A stretch of 64,000 bases of DNA, taken from the NCBI RefSeq assembly GCF_031348265.1, contig NZ_CP133771.1, positions 3,224,001-3,288,000 on the forward strand. Reading direction: 5' to 3'. Shown here piece by piece: positions 28,079 to 37,207 of this stretch. Below the pieces are notes generated by a model. It was given only the letters and a program-made list of their open reading frames with translations, was not told the DNA's origin and did no database searches. Made by a program: the position numbers and the translations under genes. The first letter of the stretch is position 1, and each line of letters opens with the position of its first letter. The stretch comes from Streptomyces collinus (GTDB lineage Bacteria > Actinomycetota > Actinomycetes > Streptomycetales > Streptomycetaceae).

Positions 28079-29269
28079 ATGGACGGTCGACGCCCGGAAT
28101 GGCGCGCGTGTGTGCTCAGCGGGGCGGTGTTCGCCGTCTGCATGGCCGGCACCACACTGCCGACACCCCTCTACCCCCTCTACCAGGACAAGTTCGGCTT
28201 CTCCGAGCTGACGGTCACCGTGGTGTACGCCCTCTACGCCTTCGCCGTCATCGGTGTGCTGCTGCTGGTCGGCAACGCCTCGGACGCCGTGGGCAGGCGC
28301 CCGGTGCTGCTGTGCGGCCTGGGCTTGGCGGCGCTGAGCGCCGTCTGTTTCCTGTGCGCCACCGGCCTCGGCTGGCTCTACGCGGGGCGGCTGCTGTCGG
28401 GACTGTCCGCCGGTCTGTTCACCGGCGCCGCCACGGCGTACGTGATGGAGCTGGCGCCCGAGGGCGGCGCCTCCCGGGCCACGTTCGTGGCGACGGCCGC
28501 CAACATGGGCGGGCTGGGCTGCGGTCCCCTGCTCTCCGGGCTGCTCGCGCAGTACGCCGCATGGCCGCTGTACCTGCCGTTCATCACCCATATCGCCCTG
28601 GTGGCCGTCTCGGCCGCGGTGTTGCTGCGGCTCGCGGAGACGGTGAGGGAGCGGCAACCGCTGCGCACCGTGCGCCCGCAGCGCCCCGCGCTGCCCCCGC
28701 AGGTGCGCGCGGTGTTCGGCCCCGCCGCCACGGCCTCCTTCGTCGGGTTCGCCCTGTTCGGGGTGTTCACCTCGGTCAGCCCCGCCTTCCTCACGGAGTC
28801 CCTGCACGTGGACGACCACGCCGTGAGCGGGCTGATCGTCGCGCTGGCCTTCTTCTCCTCGACGGCCGGGCAACTGGCGGTCGGCCGGGTCGGTGTACGG
28901 CACTCCCTCCCGCTGGGCTGCGCCGGGCTCCTCGCCGGACTGGCGCTGCTCGCCGGCGCGCTGCGGTGGGACCAGATGTCGCTGCTGATCGCCAGCGCGC
29001 TCGTCGGCGGAGTCGGCCAGGGGCTGGCGTTTCGCGGTGCCCTCGCCGACGTGGCCGCGGCCTCCCCCGGGCACCGGCGCGCCGCCGTGATCTCGACCCT
29101 GTTCGTCGTCGCCTACACGGGCATCTCCGTGCCCGTGATCGGCGTCGGCCTCCTGACCGGTCCGATCGGCCTGGAGGGCGCGGGGCTGGTGTTCATCGGC
29201 TGCATGGCCGCCCTGGTCGTGACGGCGGCGGTGTATCTGCTGCGGCGGCCGGAACCGGCTCGGGTTTGA
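28079..29269 (+). CDS. MFS transporter (drug/proton antiporter type)
   Basis: A 396-residue integral membrane protein with about twelve hydrophobic helices. It begins GAVFAVCMAGTTLPTPLYPLY, a start typical of the bacterial MFS efflux group, and contains the loop 2-3 motif GNASDAVGRRPVLLCGLGLA. It probably exports a small molecule by proton antiport; the substrate is unknown. The ATG at 28079 is used, as upstream sequence is the tRNA terminator. The Nudix gene follows 20 bp later, so they may be cotranscribed. Confidence 0.85.
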   Translation: MDGRRPEWRACVLSGAVFAVCMAGTTLPTPLYPLYQDKFGFSELTVTVVYALYAFAVIGVLLLVGNASDAVGRRPVLLCGLGLAALSAVCFLCATGLGWLYAGRLLSGLSAGLFTGAATAYVMELAPEGGASRATFVATAANMGGLGCGPLLSGLLAQYAAWPLYLPFITHIALVAVSAAVLLRLAETVRERQPLRTVRPQRPALPPQVRAVFGPAATASFVGFALFGVFTSVSPAFLTESLHVDDHAVSGLIVALAFFSSTAGQLAVGRVGVRHSLPLGCAGLLAGLALLAGALRWDQMSLLIASALVGGVGQGLAFRGALADVAAASPGHRRAAVISTLFVVAYTGISVPVIGVGLLTGPIGLEGAGLVFIGCMAALVVTAAVYLLRRPEPARV

Positions 29270-29289
29270 GCGCGTGCGATCGTGGGCCC

Positions 29290-29820
29290 ATGCGTGAGCC
29301 GGTGGAACGGGTCGACGAGCAGGACCGGGTACTCGGGGTGGTCGACCGGGACGAGGCGATCCGCAACGGCTGGCCGCACCGGATCGCGACCACCGTGTGC
29401 CGTGACCCGCAGGGGCGGGTCCTGGTGCATCGCAGGCCGGAGCACGTGTCGCGGTTTCCGGGGCACTACGACTGGCTGATCGGCGGGGCCGCGGAGGTCG
29501 GCGAGTCGTACGAGGAGGCGGCGGCCCGGGAACTGGCCGAGGAACTGGGCGTCCGGACGCGGGTGCGGTTCGTCTTCAAGTTCCTCTGCCGAGGGGCGAT
29601 CAGCCCCTACTGGCTCGGCGTGCACGAGGCCGTCGTCGCCGAGCCCCTCACCCCCGACCCGTCGGCGATCGCCTGGCACGGCTGGGTCGGCGAGGCGGAG
29701 CTCGGGGAGGCACTCCGGACGAAGCTGTTCGTGCCCGACGGCGTGGAGGCCCTGCGGCGCCGCCCCGGCCTCAGCGCACCGAGCGCCGCCAGGCGGCAGC
29801 CAACTCCCCCACCCCCGTGA
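29290..29820 (+). CDS. Nudix hydrolase
   Basis: A 176-residue Nudix-family pyrophosphohydrolase with the complete box GGAAEVGESYEEAAARELAEELGV (about residues 69-92), binding Mg2+ and cleaving nucleoside-diphosphate-linked substrates. The N-terminal EPVERVDEQDRVLGVVDRDEAIRNGWPHR resembles the isopentenyl-diphosphate-isomerase-like subgroup, so the substrate is uncertain. Its last 50 bp overlap the convergent kinase gene, giving a proline-rich tail (RRQPTPPPP) that may be dispensable. The ATG at 29290 is preferred to longer frames within the MFS gene. Confidence 0.85.
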   Translation: MREPVERVDEQDRVLGVVDRDEAIRNGWPHRIATTVCRDPQGRVLVHRRPEHVSRFPGHYDWLIGGAAEVGESYEEAAARELAEELGVRTRVRFVFKFLCRGAISPYWLGVHEAVVAEPLTPDPSAIAWHGWVGEAELGEALRTKLFVPDGVEALRRRPGLSAPSAARRQPTPPPP

Positions 29821-30589
29821 ACCGTTCGGCCGGGTCAGGCCGCACGGCCCGGTCCACCACGGCCAGTTGCTCCGCCGTGCCCCGCCAGGCGCGTTCCTCG
29901 TCGCCCGCGTCCAGGAGGAGGCGGATGGCGCGGCCCAGGGCGTGGACCGTCGTACGGCCGTCGATGCGGGAGCCGCGCCGCCATTCCTCCGGCGCCATGA
30001 AGCGGCGCGAGCCCGGCAGGCGGTCCGCCTCCAGGGTGAACGGGCCCGGGCGGTACTCGTCGAGGTCGATCAGCCGGAGGTCACCGGCGTCGAAGTCGTA
30101 GAGGAACGCCCCGTCGTAGAGGTCGACGGCGACGAACCCCGCCGCCTCCACCGCGAGGTGGGCGTCCAGGAGCCGGTCGACGGCGCGCAGGACCGGGGTG
30201 ACCGGCTGGGCGCGGAAGCGGGCCAGGGGATGGGCCGGGTGTGCGCGGCCGCCGTGGCGGTGCAGGGCCGGGTGGTGGAGGATCTCGCCGGGGCACCAGG
30301 GCATCACGACCGCCGGCCCGCCGGAGCGGACGGCGAAGCGGTGGAGCTGGGGGACGACCGCCGGGTGGCGTACCGCGCGGTGGAAGGTCCAGGCCCGGGC
30401 GAGCGACCGCCGGGCCGCGGCGGTCGTCGCCTCCTTCACGAACCAGCGTTCGCCGTTCGCCAGCCGGACCCCGTACGACACGCAGCCCGAGTCCTGCTCG
30501 CGGAAGGCCCGGAACACCGCACCCACCGTCCGCAGGTACGGCTCGGTCGCGGGCACCTCGGTGGCGTCCAGGAGCGGGTGGTGCGTCAC
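29771..30589 (-). CDS. Atypical serine/threonine protein kinase coupled to cebR
   Basis: A 272-residue kinase-like protein. Candidate motifs are the ATP-binding Lys in RWFVKEAT, the catalytic-loop equivalent VAVDLYDGAFLYDF, the metal-binding LIDLDEYRPGPF and a SRRFMAPEEW activation segment resembling APE. It lacks the classical HRD and DFG wording but belongs to a group annotated as protein kinases in Streptomyces. It has no membrane segment. Its ATG overlaps the cebR stop (ATGA), so kinase and cellobiose repressor are translated together; a role in modulating sugar control is inference. Its 3' end overlaps the convergent Nudix gene by 50 bp. Confidence 0.75.
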   Translation of the reverse strand: MTHHPLLDATEVPATEPYLRTVGAVFRAFREQDSGCVSYGVRLANGERWFVKEATTAAARRSLARAWTFHRAVRHPAVVPQLHRFAVRSGGPAVVMPWCPGEILHHPALHRHGGRAHPAHPLARFRAQPVTPVLRAVDRLLDAHLAVEAAGFVAVDLYDGAFLYDFDAGDLRLIDLDEYRPGPFTLEADRLPGSRRFMAPEEWRRGSRIDGRTTVHALGRAIRLLLDAGDEERAWRGTAEQLAVVDRAVRPDPAERFTGVGELAAAWRRSVR

Positions 30590-31662
30590 GAAGACGACCG
30601 GGACACCAGCTCCGTGGCCAGGACCATCTGCCGGCGCTCCAGGCCCCGGGACGCGAGCGGGCGGCGGTCGGCGACCTCGGTGAGCAGGAGGTCTGTCATC
30701 CGGCGGCCCATCTCCTCTATGGGCTGGCGGACGCTGGTCAGCGGCGGTTCCATGTGGCGGGCGATCGCGGAGTCGTCGTAGCCGACGAGCGCCACGTCCT
30801 CGGGGATGCGGCGGCCCGCGTCGCGCAGTGCCCGGCGGGCGCCGGATGCGGTGACGTCGGAGGCGGCGAAGACCGCGTCGATGTCGGGGTGGCGCTCCAG
30901 CAGGACCGCCATGGCCCGGTGTCCGCCCTCCTCGGTGAAGTCCCCCGCCTCGATCAGCCCCTCCTCCACCCCGAGGCCGGCGTCGCTCATGGCCTCGCGG
31001 TAGCCGTCGACACGGCGCTGGGCACCGTAGACGTCGAGGCGGCCGGTGATGTGGGCCACCCGGGTCCGGCCCCGGGACAGCAGATGCTCGACGGCCTGGC
31101 GGGCGCCGCCGTAGTTGTCCGAGTCGACCGACGGCAAGGTCTCCGCCGACGAGCGCGGGCCGCTGATCACCGCCGGGATCTCCAGCTGGGCCAGCAGGTC
31201 GGGCAGCGGGTCGTCCGCGTGCACCGAGACCAGCAGGACGCCGTCCACGCGGTGGGCCGCCAGGTACTGGGCGAGGCGGGCGCGTTCGCGGTCACTGCCC
31301 GCGAAGATGAGCAGCAGCTGCATCTCCGTGTCGGACAGCGCGGCCCCGACGCCCTTCAGCATGTCCGAGAAGTACGGCTCCGCGAAGAACCGGGTCTCCG
31401 GCTCGGGCACGACCAGGGCGATCGCGTCCGTGCGGTTGGCGGCCAGCGCGCGGGCCGCGGTGTTGGGGACGTAGCCGAGCTCGGCGACCGCCGCCTCGAC
31501 GGCCGCGCGGGTCGCGTCGCTGACCCGGGGCGAGCCGTTGATCACCCGCGAGACGGTGCCGCGGCCGACACCGGCGCGCGCCGCCACCTCTTCAAGGGTG
31601 GGCCGGCCACCACTTCGGCCCCGCGCTCCGTGGGTTGCCATGGGCTCCGCCTTCCCGTCCAC
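30586..31662 (-). CDS. cebR: CebR, LacI-family repressor of cello-oligosaccharide use
   Basis: A 358-residue LacI/GalR repressor. The N-terminal HTH and hinge (TLEEVAARAGVGRGTVSRVINGSPRVSDATRAAVE, split over about residues 20-55) precede a periplasmic-binding-like effector domain. It is divergent from cebEFG-bglC, and the intergenic region holds the exact 14-bp CebR palindrome TGGGAGCGCTCCCA, so it represses the operon until cellobiose or cellotriose binds. The start is ATG 31662, though a few in-frame codons downstream could also serve. It is translationally coupled to a kinase gene. Confidence 0.93.
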   Translation of the reverse strand: MDGKAEPMATHGARGRSGGRPTLEEVAARAGVGRGTVSRVINGSPRVSDATRAAVEAAVAELGYVPNTAARALAANRTDAIALVVPEPETRFFAEPYFSDMLKGVGAALSDTEMQLLLIFAGSDRERARLAQYLAAHRVDGVLLVSVHADDPLPDLLAQLEIPAVISGPRSSAETLPSVDSDNYGGARQAVEHLLSRGRTRVAHITGRLDVYGAQRRVDGYREAMSDAGLGVEEGLIEAGDFTEEGGHRAMAVLLERHPDIDAVFAASDVTASGARRALRDAGRRIPEDVALVGYDDSAIARHMEPPLTSVRQPIEEMGRRMTDLLLTEVADRRPLASRGLERRQMVLATELVSRSSS

Positions 31663-32050
31663 GCCCGCACTCTGCGACTGGCCTGGAATTTAACAGGCTC
31701 GTCAGCCCTGTGATGGCCGCCGAGGGCTCAACGCCCCCGGCCTTCCGCTTCGGCCGGGGGAACCGGTACGAGCGGCGTCCGAACCGGCTTGATATCGCTG
31801 TCCCGGGCCTCAATCGGGCCCGTTCCGGGTCCAGTTAACAGCCCTATAACTGAACGCATCTCCCGCTGTCCGGTCCCTTGACACCCCCGCCGCGACCGGG
31901 GACTCTTCAACACATCACCGGTGGGAGCGCTCCCACACTACCTGACACATACACAACCCGCACGTTCCCCGCCCGAGCCTTTAGCGCGTAAAACGGTCCG
32001 ACGATGCAGTTGGCCGGGGGGTCGGCACGTCAGGGCAACAGGAGGACGAC
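31663..32050. promoter_or_regulatory. cebR-cebE divergent intergenic region
   Basis: A 388-bp interval without a gene, AT-richer than its surroundings. It contains the perfect CebR operator at 31922-31935 and several AT-rich segments (TTTAACAGG near 31690, GTTAACAGCCCTATAAC near 31836) that could carry promoters for cebR and cebE. A self-complementary GGCCCG/CGGGCC pair occurs near 31802-31823. Confidence 0.6.
31922..31935. promoter_or_regulatory. CebR operator (cebE promoter)
   Basis: TGGGAGCGCTCCCA is an exact match to the 14-bp CebR palindrome known from S. griseus, S. reticuli and S. scabies systems. It lies 115 bp upstream of the cebE ATG. Confidence 0.93.
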
Positions 32051-33376
32051 ATGCGAGCACGCATCCGAACCGCCCGCAAGGCGATGGTCGTCGCGGCCGT
32101 CGCGTCGCTGGGCGCCGGGCTGCTGGCCGGCTGTGCCGACGACGGCGGAAACGGCGGCTCCGACTCGTCGGACGGCGACAGCGGCGGCAAGACCACGATC
32201 TCGGTGGGCCTCTTCGGCACCATGGGCTTCAAGGAAGCCGGTCTCTACGCCGAGTACGAGAAGCTCAACCCGAAGATCAAGATCGAGCAGAACGTCGTCG
32301 AGCGCAACGAGAACTACTACCCGGCGCTGCTGAACCACCTGACCACCAACAGCGGCCTGCTGGACGTCCAGGCCGTCGAGGTGGCCAACATCGCCGAGGT
32401 GACGGCCACCCAGGCCGACAAGCTCGAGGACATGTCGAAGGCTCCGGGCGTGGACAAGAGCAAGTGGCTGCCCTGGAAGTGGCAGCAGGCCACCACCAAG
32501 GACGGCAAGACGATCGGCCTCGGCACCGACGTCGGCCCGATGGCGATCTGCTACCGCACGGACCTCTTCAAGCAGGCCGGTCTGCCCACCGACCCGGCCG
32601 AGGTCGGCAAGCTGTGGGCCGGTGACTGGGCCAAGCTCGTCGACGTCGGCGAGCGGTACAAGTCGAAGGCCCCCAAGGGCACGTTCTTCATGGACTCCCC
32701 CGGCGGCCTGATCAACGCGATCCTCGGCAGCGAGAAGGAGAAGTTCTACGACTCCTCCGGCGAGGTCATCTACAAGACGAACCCGGCCGTCAAGGCCGCC
32801 TTCGACCTGACCGCGGAGGCCGCCGAGAAGGGCCTCGTCCAGTCGCAGACCCAGTTCCAGCCGTCCTGGAACTCCACGATCGCCAACAACAAGTTCGCCG
32901 CGATCGCCTGCCCGCCGTGGATGCTGGGCACGATCAAGGGCAACGCGAAGCCCGACGCCGCCGGCAAGTGGGCCGTGGCCGTCGCGCCGAAGGGCGGCAA
33001 CTGGGGCGGCACCTTCCTCACCGTGCCGAAGAGCGGCAAGAACGTGAAGGAAGCCCAGAAGTTCGTGACCTGGCTGACCGCGCCGGAGCAGCAGGCGAAG
33101 CTGTTCAAGGTGCAGGCCAGCTTCCCGAGCGCCCCGTCCGCCTACACCATGCCCGAAGTGACGGGCGCGACGAACGAGATGACCGGTGGCCAGAAGATCG
33201 GTCCGATCTTCGCCGAGGCCGCCAAGGCCGCCCCGGTCCAGGTGATCGGCCCGAAGGACCAGATCATCATGCAGGGCCTGTCGGACAACGGCGTGATCCT
33301 GGTGACGAAGGGCAAGTCCGCCAAGGACGCCTGGGAGTCCGCGATCAAGACCATCGACAACAAGCTGGACCAGTGA
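32051..33376 (+). CDS. cebE: Cellobiose/cello-oligosaccharide-binding lipoprotein
   Basis: A 441-residue extracellular sugar-binding protein of a carbohydrate ABC importer (family 1). It has a signal peptide and lipobox (LGAGLLAGC, lipidated Cys28), a Gly/Ser/Asp-rich linker, then the binding domain with features such as TDVGPMAICYRTDLF and ACPPWMLGTIKGNA. The start is ATG 32051 with AACAGGAGG upstream. As first gene of cebEFG-bglC, just after a CebR operator, it should bind cellobiose and cellotriose. Confidence 0.94.
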   Translation: MRARIRTARKAMVVAAVASLGAGLLAGCADDGGNGGSDSSDGDSGGKTTISVGLFGTMGFKEAGLYAEYEKLNPKIKIEQNVVERNENYYPALLNHLTTNSGLLDVQAVEVANIAEVTATQADKLEDMSKAPGVDKSKWLPWKWQQATTKDGKTIGLGTDVGPMAICYRTDLFKQAGLPTDPAEVGKLWAGDWAKLVDVGERYKSKAPKGTFFMDSPGGLINAILGSEKEKFYDSSGEVIYKTNPAVKAAFDLTAEAAEKGLVQSQTQFQPSWNSTIANNKFAAIACPPWMLGTIKGNAKPDAAGKWAVAVAPKGGNWGGTFLTVPKSGKNVKEAQKFVTWLTAPEQQAKLFKVQASFPSAPSAYTMPEVTGATNEMTGGQKIGPIFAEAAKAAPVQVIGPKDQIIMQGLSDNGVILVTKGKSAKDAWESAIKTIDNKLDQ

Positions 33377-33381
33377 CCCGA

Positions 33382-34392
33382 ATGGCCACCCGCAACGACA
33401 CCGCCGCGCTCCCCGTGAAGGGGGGCGCGGCCCCGGGCCGCCCGCCCGAGGACGCCGCCGCGGAGAAGGAGCGGCGCCGCCGGGACCGGCTGTCCCGGCG
33501 CTGGCAGCGGGACATCCGCTGGAGCCCGTACGCGTTCGTGTCGCCGTTCTTCCTGCTGTTCGTCGCGTTCGGCCTGTTCCCGCTGATCTACACGGGCTGG
33601 GCCTCGCTGCACCAGGTGGAGCTGACCGCGCCGACCGACATGAACTGGGTCGGGCTGCGCAACTACACCCGGATCTTCGACGACGACTTCTTCTGGAACG
33701 CGGCGAAGAACACCCTGACCATCGGCATCATCTCCACCGTTCCGCAGCTGCTGATGGCGATGGGCATCGCCCACATCCTCAACTACAAGCTGCGCGCCTC
33801 GACGTTCTTCCGGGTCGCGATGCTCGCGCCGTACGCGACGTCGATCGCCGCCGCCTCGCTGGTGTTCGTGCTGCTCTTCGGCCGCGACTACGGCATGATC
33901 AACTGGGCGCTCGACACGGTCGGCATCAACCCGGTCGACTGGCAGAACGACAAGTGGCCCTCGCAGATCGCCGTCTCGTCGATCATCATCTGGCGCTGGA
34001 CCGGCTACAACGCGCTGATCTACCTGGCCGCGATGCAGGCGATCCCGCACGATCTGTACGAGTCGGCCGCCCTGGACGGGGCCAACCGCTGGCAGCAGTT
34101 CATCCATGTGACGCTGCCGGCGCTGCGTCCGACGATCCTGTTCACCGTTGTCGTGTCGACGATCGGGGCGAGCCAGGTCTTCGGTGAGCCACTGCTGTTC
34201 GACGCCAACAAGGGCACCTCCGGCGGCGCGGAGCACCAGTTCCAGACGCTGGGCCTGTATCTGTACGAGCAGGGCTGGGTCGCCCAGCACCTGGGCCGGG
34301 CCTCGGCGATCGCGTGGACGATGTTCCTGATCCTGATCGTCATCGGCATCGTCAACTACGTCATCTCGCGCCGGCTGCGCGCCAGTAGTTAA
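33382..34392 (+). CDS. cebF: Cellobiose ABC transporter permease CebF
   Basis: A 336-residue permease (MalF-like) with a charged, Arg-rich cytoplasmic N-terminus (about residues 1-50) and six membrane helices. The EAA loop YESAALDGANRWQQFIHVTL contacts the ATPase. The ATG at 33382 is used; a GTG at 33373 overlapping the cebE stop is an equally plausible coupled start. It works with CebE and CebG, and no ATPase gene is adjacent, consistent with use of the shared MsiK ATPase known in streptomycetes. Confidence 0.92.
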   Translation: MATRNDTAALPVKGGAAPGRPPEDAAAEKERRRRDRLSRRWQRDIRWSPYAFVSPFFLLFVAFGLFPLIYTGWASLHQVELTAPTDMNWVGLRNYTRIFDDDFFWNAAKNTLTIGIISTVPQLLMAMGIAHILNYKLRASTFFRVAMLAPYATSIAAASLVFVLLFGRDYGMINWALDTVGINPVDWQNDKWPSQIAVSSIIIWRWTGYNALIYLAAMQAIPHDLYESAALDGANRWQQFIHVTLPALRPTILFTVVVSTIGASQVFGEPLLFDANKGTSGGAEHQFQTLGLYLYEQGWVAQHLGRASAIAWTMFLILIVIGIVNYVISRRLRASS

Positions 34393-34403
34393 GGAGTGTG
34401 GCC

Positions 34404-35309
34404 GTGACGACGACTGTGACGCCCCCGGAGACCAAGCCCGTCGAGAAGACCAGGCGCCCCCGGCTGCCGAAGTCCGCGCGGGCCGGCGGGCAGCTGCACG
34501 GTGGCCCCATCGCGTACGCGATCCTCATCGTGTTCACGCTCGTTTCGCTGTTCCCGCTGGTGTGGACGGCGATCGCCGCCTCGCGTGACAACCAGCGGCT
34601 CGCGCAGACGCCGCCGCCGTTCTGGTTCGGCTCGGGTCTGTTCGACAAGCTGGAGATCGCCTGGAAGGACGCCAACCTGGGCGAGGCGTTCTTCAACACC
34701 ACGATCGTGGCGGGCACTTCGGCTCTGACCATCGTCTTCATGTCGACGATCGCCGGTTTCGCCTTCGCCAAGCTGCGGTTCAGGGGCCGCGGCGCCCTGA
34801 TGCTGATCGTGATCGGCACGATGATGGTGCCGCCGCAGCTGAGTGTGATCCCGCTGTACATGATGGTCGCCAAGCTCGACTGGACCGACCAGTTGCAGGC
34901 GGTGATCCTGCCGTCGCTGGTGAGCGCGTTCGGCGTGTTCTTCATGCGCCAGTACCTGATCCAGGCTCTGCCGGACGAGATCATCGAGGCGGCCCGGGTG
35001 GACGGCGCGAGCAGCTGGCGGGTGGTGTGGCACGTGGTGTTCCCGGCGGCCCGGCCCGCGATGGCCGTGCTCGGGATGCTGACGTTCGTGCAGACCTGGA
35101 ACGACTTCATGTGGCCGTTCCTGGTGCTGACCCAGATGGGCAACCCGACCGTGCAGGTCGCGGTCGCGGGTCTGGGCCGCGGTTACACCCCCGACCAGTC
35201 CCTGATCATGGCGGGCGCGCTGCTGGGCACGCTGCCGCTGCTGCTGGTCTTCGCGATCTTCGGCAAGCAGATCGTGGGCGGCATCATGCAGGGCGCCGTC
35301 AAGGGCTGA
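34404..35309 (+). CDS. cebG: Cellobiose ABC transporter permease CebG
   Basis: A 301-residue MalG-like permease with six membrane helices and the EAA loop [20 protein letters not shown]. The GTG at 34404 is chosen because AAGGAG at 34391-34396 is 7 nt upstream; the in-frame GTG at 34398 would sit directly against that ribosome-binding site. It lies 11 bp after cebF and about 100 bp before bglC. Confidence 0.92.
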   Translation: MTTTVTPPETKPVEKTRRPRLPKSARAGGQLHGGPIAYAILIVFTLVSLFPLVWTAIAASRDNQRLAQTPPPFWFGSGLFDKLEIAWKDANLGEAFFNTTIVAGTSALTIVFMSTIAGFAFAKLRFRGRGALMLIVIGTMMVPPQLSVIPLYMMVAKLDWTDQLQAVILPSLVSAFGVFFMRQYLIQALPDEIIEAARVDGASSWRVVWHVVFPAARPAMAVLGMLTFVQTWNDFMWPFLVLTQMGNPTVQVAVAGLGRGYTPDQSLIMAGALLGTLPLLLVFAIFGKQIVGGIMQGAVKG

Positions 35310-35397
35310 TCGTTCCGCCCGGGGGCCGGGTCAGCGCCGCTCCGGCCCCTCTTCTCTCCTCCCCTCCCCCTCCGACATCGGTCTCCTCGACCCCCTT

Positions 35398-35411
35398 TGG
35401 GAGCGCTTCCA
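35398..35411. promoter_or_regulatory. CebR operator overlapping the bglC start
   Basis: TGGGAGCGCTTCCA differs from the perfect CebR palindrome at one position. Its last base is the A of the bglC ATG. Bound CebR would block elongation from the ceb operon into bglC or a bglC-specific promoter. The usual ribosome-binding site is replaced by the operator half GGGAG. Confidence 0.85.
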
Positions 35412-36847
35412 TGCCTGACTCCGAGAACCCGGCCACTGCGGTGACCTTCCCGCCCGCCTTCCTGTGGGGCGCGGCGACGTCCGCGTACCAGATCGAGGGC
35501 GCGGTGCGGGAGGACGGCCGTACGCCGTCGATCTGGGACACCTTCAGCCATACGCCGGGCAAGACGGCCGGTGGTGAGACCGGTGACATCGCTGTCGACC
35601 ACTACCACCGCTACCGCGACGACGTGGCGCTGATGGCGGAGCTGGGCCTGGGCGCCTACCGCTTCTCCATCTCGTGGTCGCGGGTGCAGCCGACCGGCCG
35701 GGGCCCGGCCGTGCAGAAGGGCCTGGACTTCTACCGGCGGCTGGTGGACGAGCTGCTGTCCAAGGGCATCAAGCCGGCCGTGACCCTCTACCACTGGGAC
35801 CTGCCGCAGGAGCTGGAGGACGCGGGCGGCTGGCCGGAGCGTGACACGGCGTACCGGTTCGCGGAGTACGCGCAGATCGTCGGCGAGGCGCTGGGCGACC
35901 GGGTGGAGCAGTGGATCACGCTCAACGAGCCGTGGTGCAGCGCGTTCCTGGGTTATGCCTCCGGGGTGCACGCCCCGGGCCGTACGGACCCGGTGGCCTC
36001 GCTGCGCGCCGCGCACCACTTGAACCTGGCGCACGGGCTGGGCGCGTCCGCGCTGCGGTCGGCGATGCCGGCCCGCAACACGGTGGCGGTCAGCCTCAAC
36101 TCCTCGGTGGTGCGGCCGCTTTCGCAGGACCCGGCGGATCTGGACGCGGCCCGCAGGATCGACGACCTGGCCAACGGTGTGTTCCACGGGCCGATGCTGC
36201 ACGGTGCCTACCCGGAGTCGCTGTACGTGGCGACGGCGTCCCTCACGGACTGGGACTTCGTCCTCGGCGGCGACCTGGAGCTGATCAACCAGCCGCTGGA
36301 CGCGCTGGGCCTCAACTACTACACGCCCTCGCTGGTCTCGGCGGCGGACGCGTCGGCGAAGGCGCCGCGCGCCGACGGCCACGGGGCGAGCGACCACTCG
36401 CCGTGGCCGGCCGCGGACGACATCGCCTTCCACCAGACGCCCGGCGACCGCACCGAGATGGGCTGGACGATCGACCCGACCGGCCTGCACGAGCTGATCA
36501 TGCGCTATACCCGGGAGGCCCCGGGCCTTCCGCTGTACATCACGGAGAACGGCGCGGCCTACGACGACAAGATCGACTCCGACGGCCGGGTGCACGACCC
36601 GGAGCGGGTGGCCTACCTGCACGGCCACCTGTCGGCGGTCCGCCGGGCGATCGACGACGGCGCGGACGTCCGCGGCTACTACCTGTGGTCCCTGATGGAC
36701 AACTTCGAGTGGTCCTACGGCTACGGCAAGCGCTTCGGCGCGGTGTACGTGGACTACGCGACGCTGGAACGCACGCCGAAGACGAGCGCCCGGTGGTACG
36801 GCCGGGCGGCGCGGACCGGGGCCCTGCCCGAGGCCGAGGCGGTCTGA
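35411..36847 (+). CDS. bglC: GH1 beta-glucosidase BglC
   Basis: A 478-residue cytoplasmic family 1 glycosidase hydrolysing imported cellobiose to glucose. The acid/base Glu173 is in ITLNEPW and the nucleophile Glu379 in [11 protein letters not shown]; the N-terminal [16 protein letters not shown] is diagnostic. The ATG at 35411 is chosen because it starts the family domain and overlaps the operator; a longer frame through cebG is a shadow. It completes the cebEFG-bglC unit; cytoplasmic hydrolysis also lowers the CebR inducer. Confidence 0.95.
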   Translation: MPDSENPATAVTFPPAFLWGAATSAYQIEGAVREDGRTPSIWDTFSHTPGKTAGGETGDIAVDHYHRYRDDVALMAELGLGAYRFSISWSRVQPTGRGPAVQKGLDFYRRLVDELLSKGIKPAVTLYHWDLPQELEDAGGWPERDTAYRFAEYAQIVGEALGDRVEQWITLNEPWCSAFLGYASGVHAPGRTDPVASLRAAHHLNLAHGLGASALRSAMPARNTVAVSLNSSVVRPLSQDPADLDAARRIDDLANGVFHGPMLHGAYPESLYVATASLTDWDFVLGGDLELINQPLDALGLNYYTPSLVSAADASAKAPRADGHGASDHSPWPAADDIAFHQTPGDRTEMGWTIDPTGLHELIMRYTREAPGLPLYITENGAAYDDKIDSDGRVHDPERVAYLHGHLSAVRRAIDDGADVRGYYLWSLMDNFEWSYGYGKRFGAVYVDYATLERTPKTSARWYGRAARTGALPEAEAV

Positions 36848-36950
36848 CCGACGGGGGACGGGGGCGGGGCGCGGCACGATTAGGGGAGTGCCGCGCCCCT
36901 CCGTCCCCGGCGGCTGTCATGACTCGCCGGAGGCATCACACAGGGCGATA

Positions 36951-36956
36951 TATAAT
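36951..36956 (+). promoter_or_regulatory. Candidate -10 box of vapBC
   Basis: A perfect TATAAT occurs in an AT-rich island just upstream of the antitoxin gene, about 36 bp before its ATG; repeated GATATA at 36947 and 36970 could be antitoxin-binding half-sites. No clear -35 was found. Such a consensus -10 is unusual in this GC-rich background. Confidence 0.5.
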
Positions 36957-36991
36957 CGGCAGCATCTTTGATATACGAGGAGGTGTCATCG

Positions 36992-37207
36992 ATGAGCCGC
37001 ACAGTGATCGATCTCGACGACGATCTGCTCGCCGACGTCGCCAAGGCACTCGGCACGAGCACGAAGAGGGAGACCGTCAACACCGCCCTGCGCGAAGTGC
37101 TGGACAACCGCCGACGGGCACTGGCTCTCACACGCCTGCGTACCGCGGCCACCGACGGCGCTTTCGACCTCGATCTTTTCGAGGACAAGGGGAATTACCG
37201 GCGGTGA
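36992..37207 (+). CDS. vapB: VapB-type antitoxin
   Basis: A 71-residue antitoxin. The N-terminal ribbon-helix-helix (SRTVIDLDDDLLADVAKALG, then TSTKRETVNTALREVL) binds DNA, and the acidic C-terminus (FDLDLFEDKGNY) should occlude the toxin. The ATG at 36992 has a strong GGAGGT. Its stop overlaps the toxin GTG (GTGA), giving coupled translation. It probably autorepresses with the toxin at the AT-rich promoter upstream. Confidence 0.85.
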   Translation: MSRTVIDLDDDLLADVAKALGTSTKRETVNTALREVLDNRRRALALTRLRTAATDGAFDLDLFEDKGNYRR

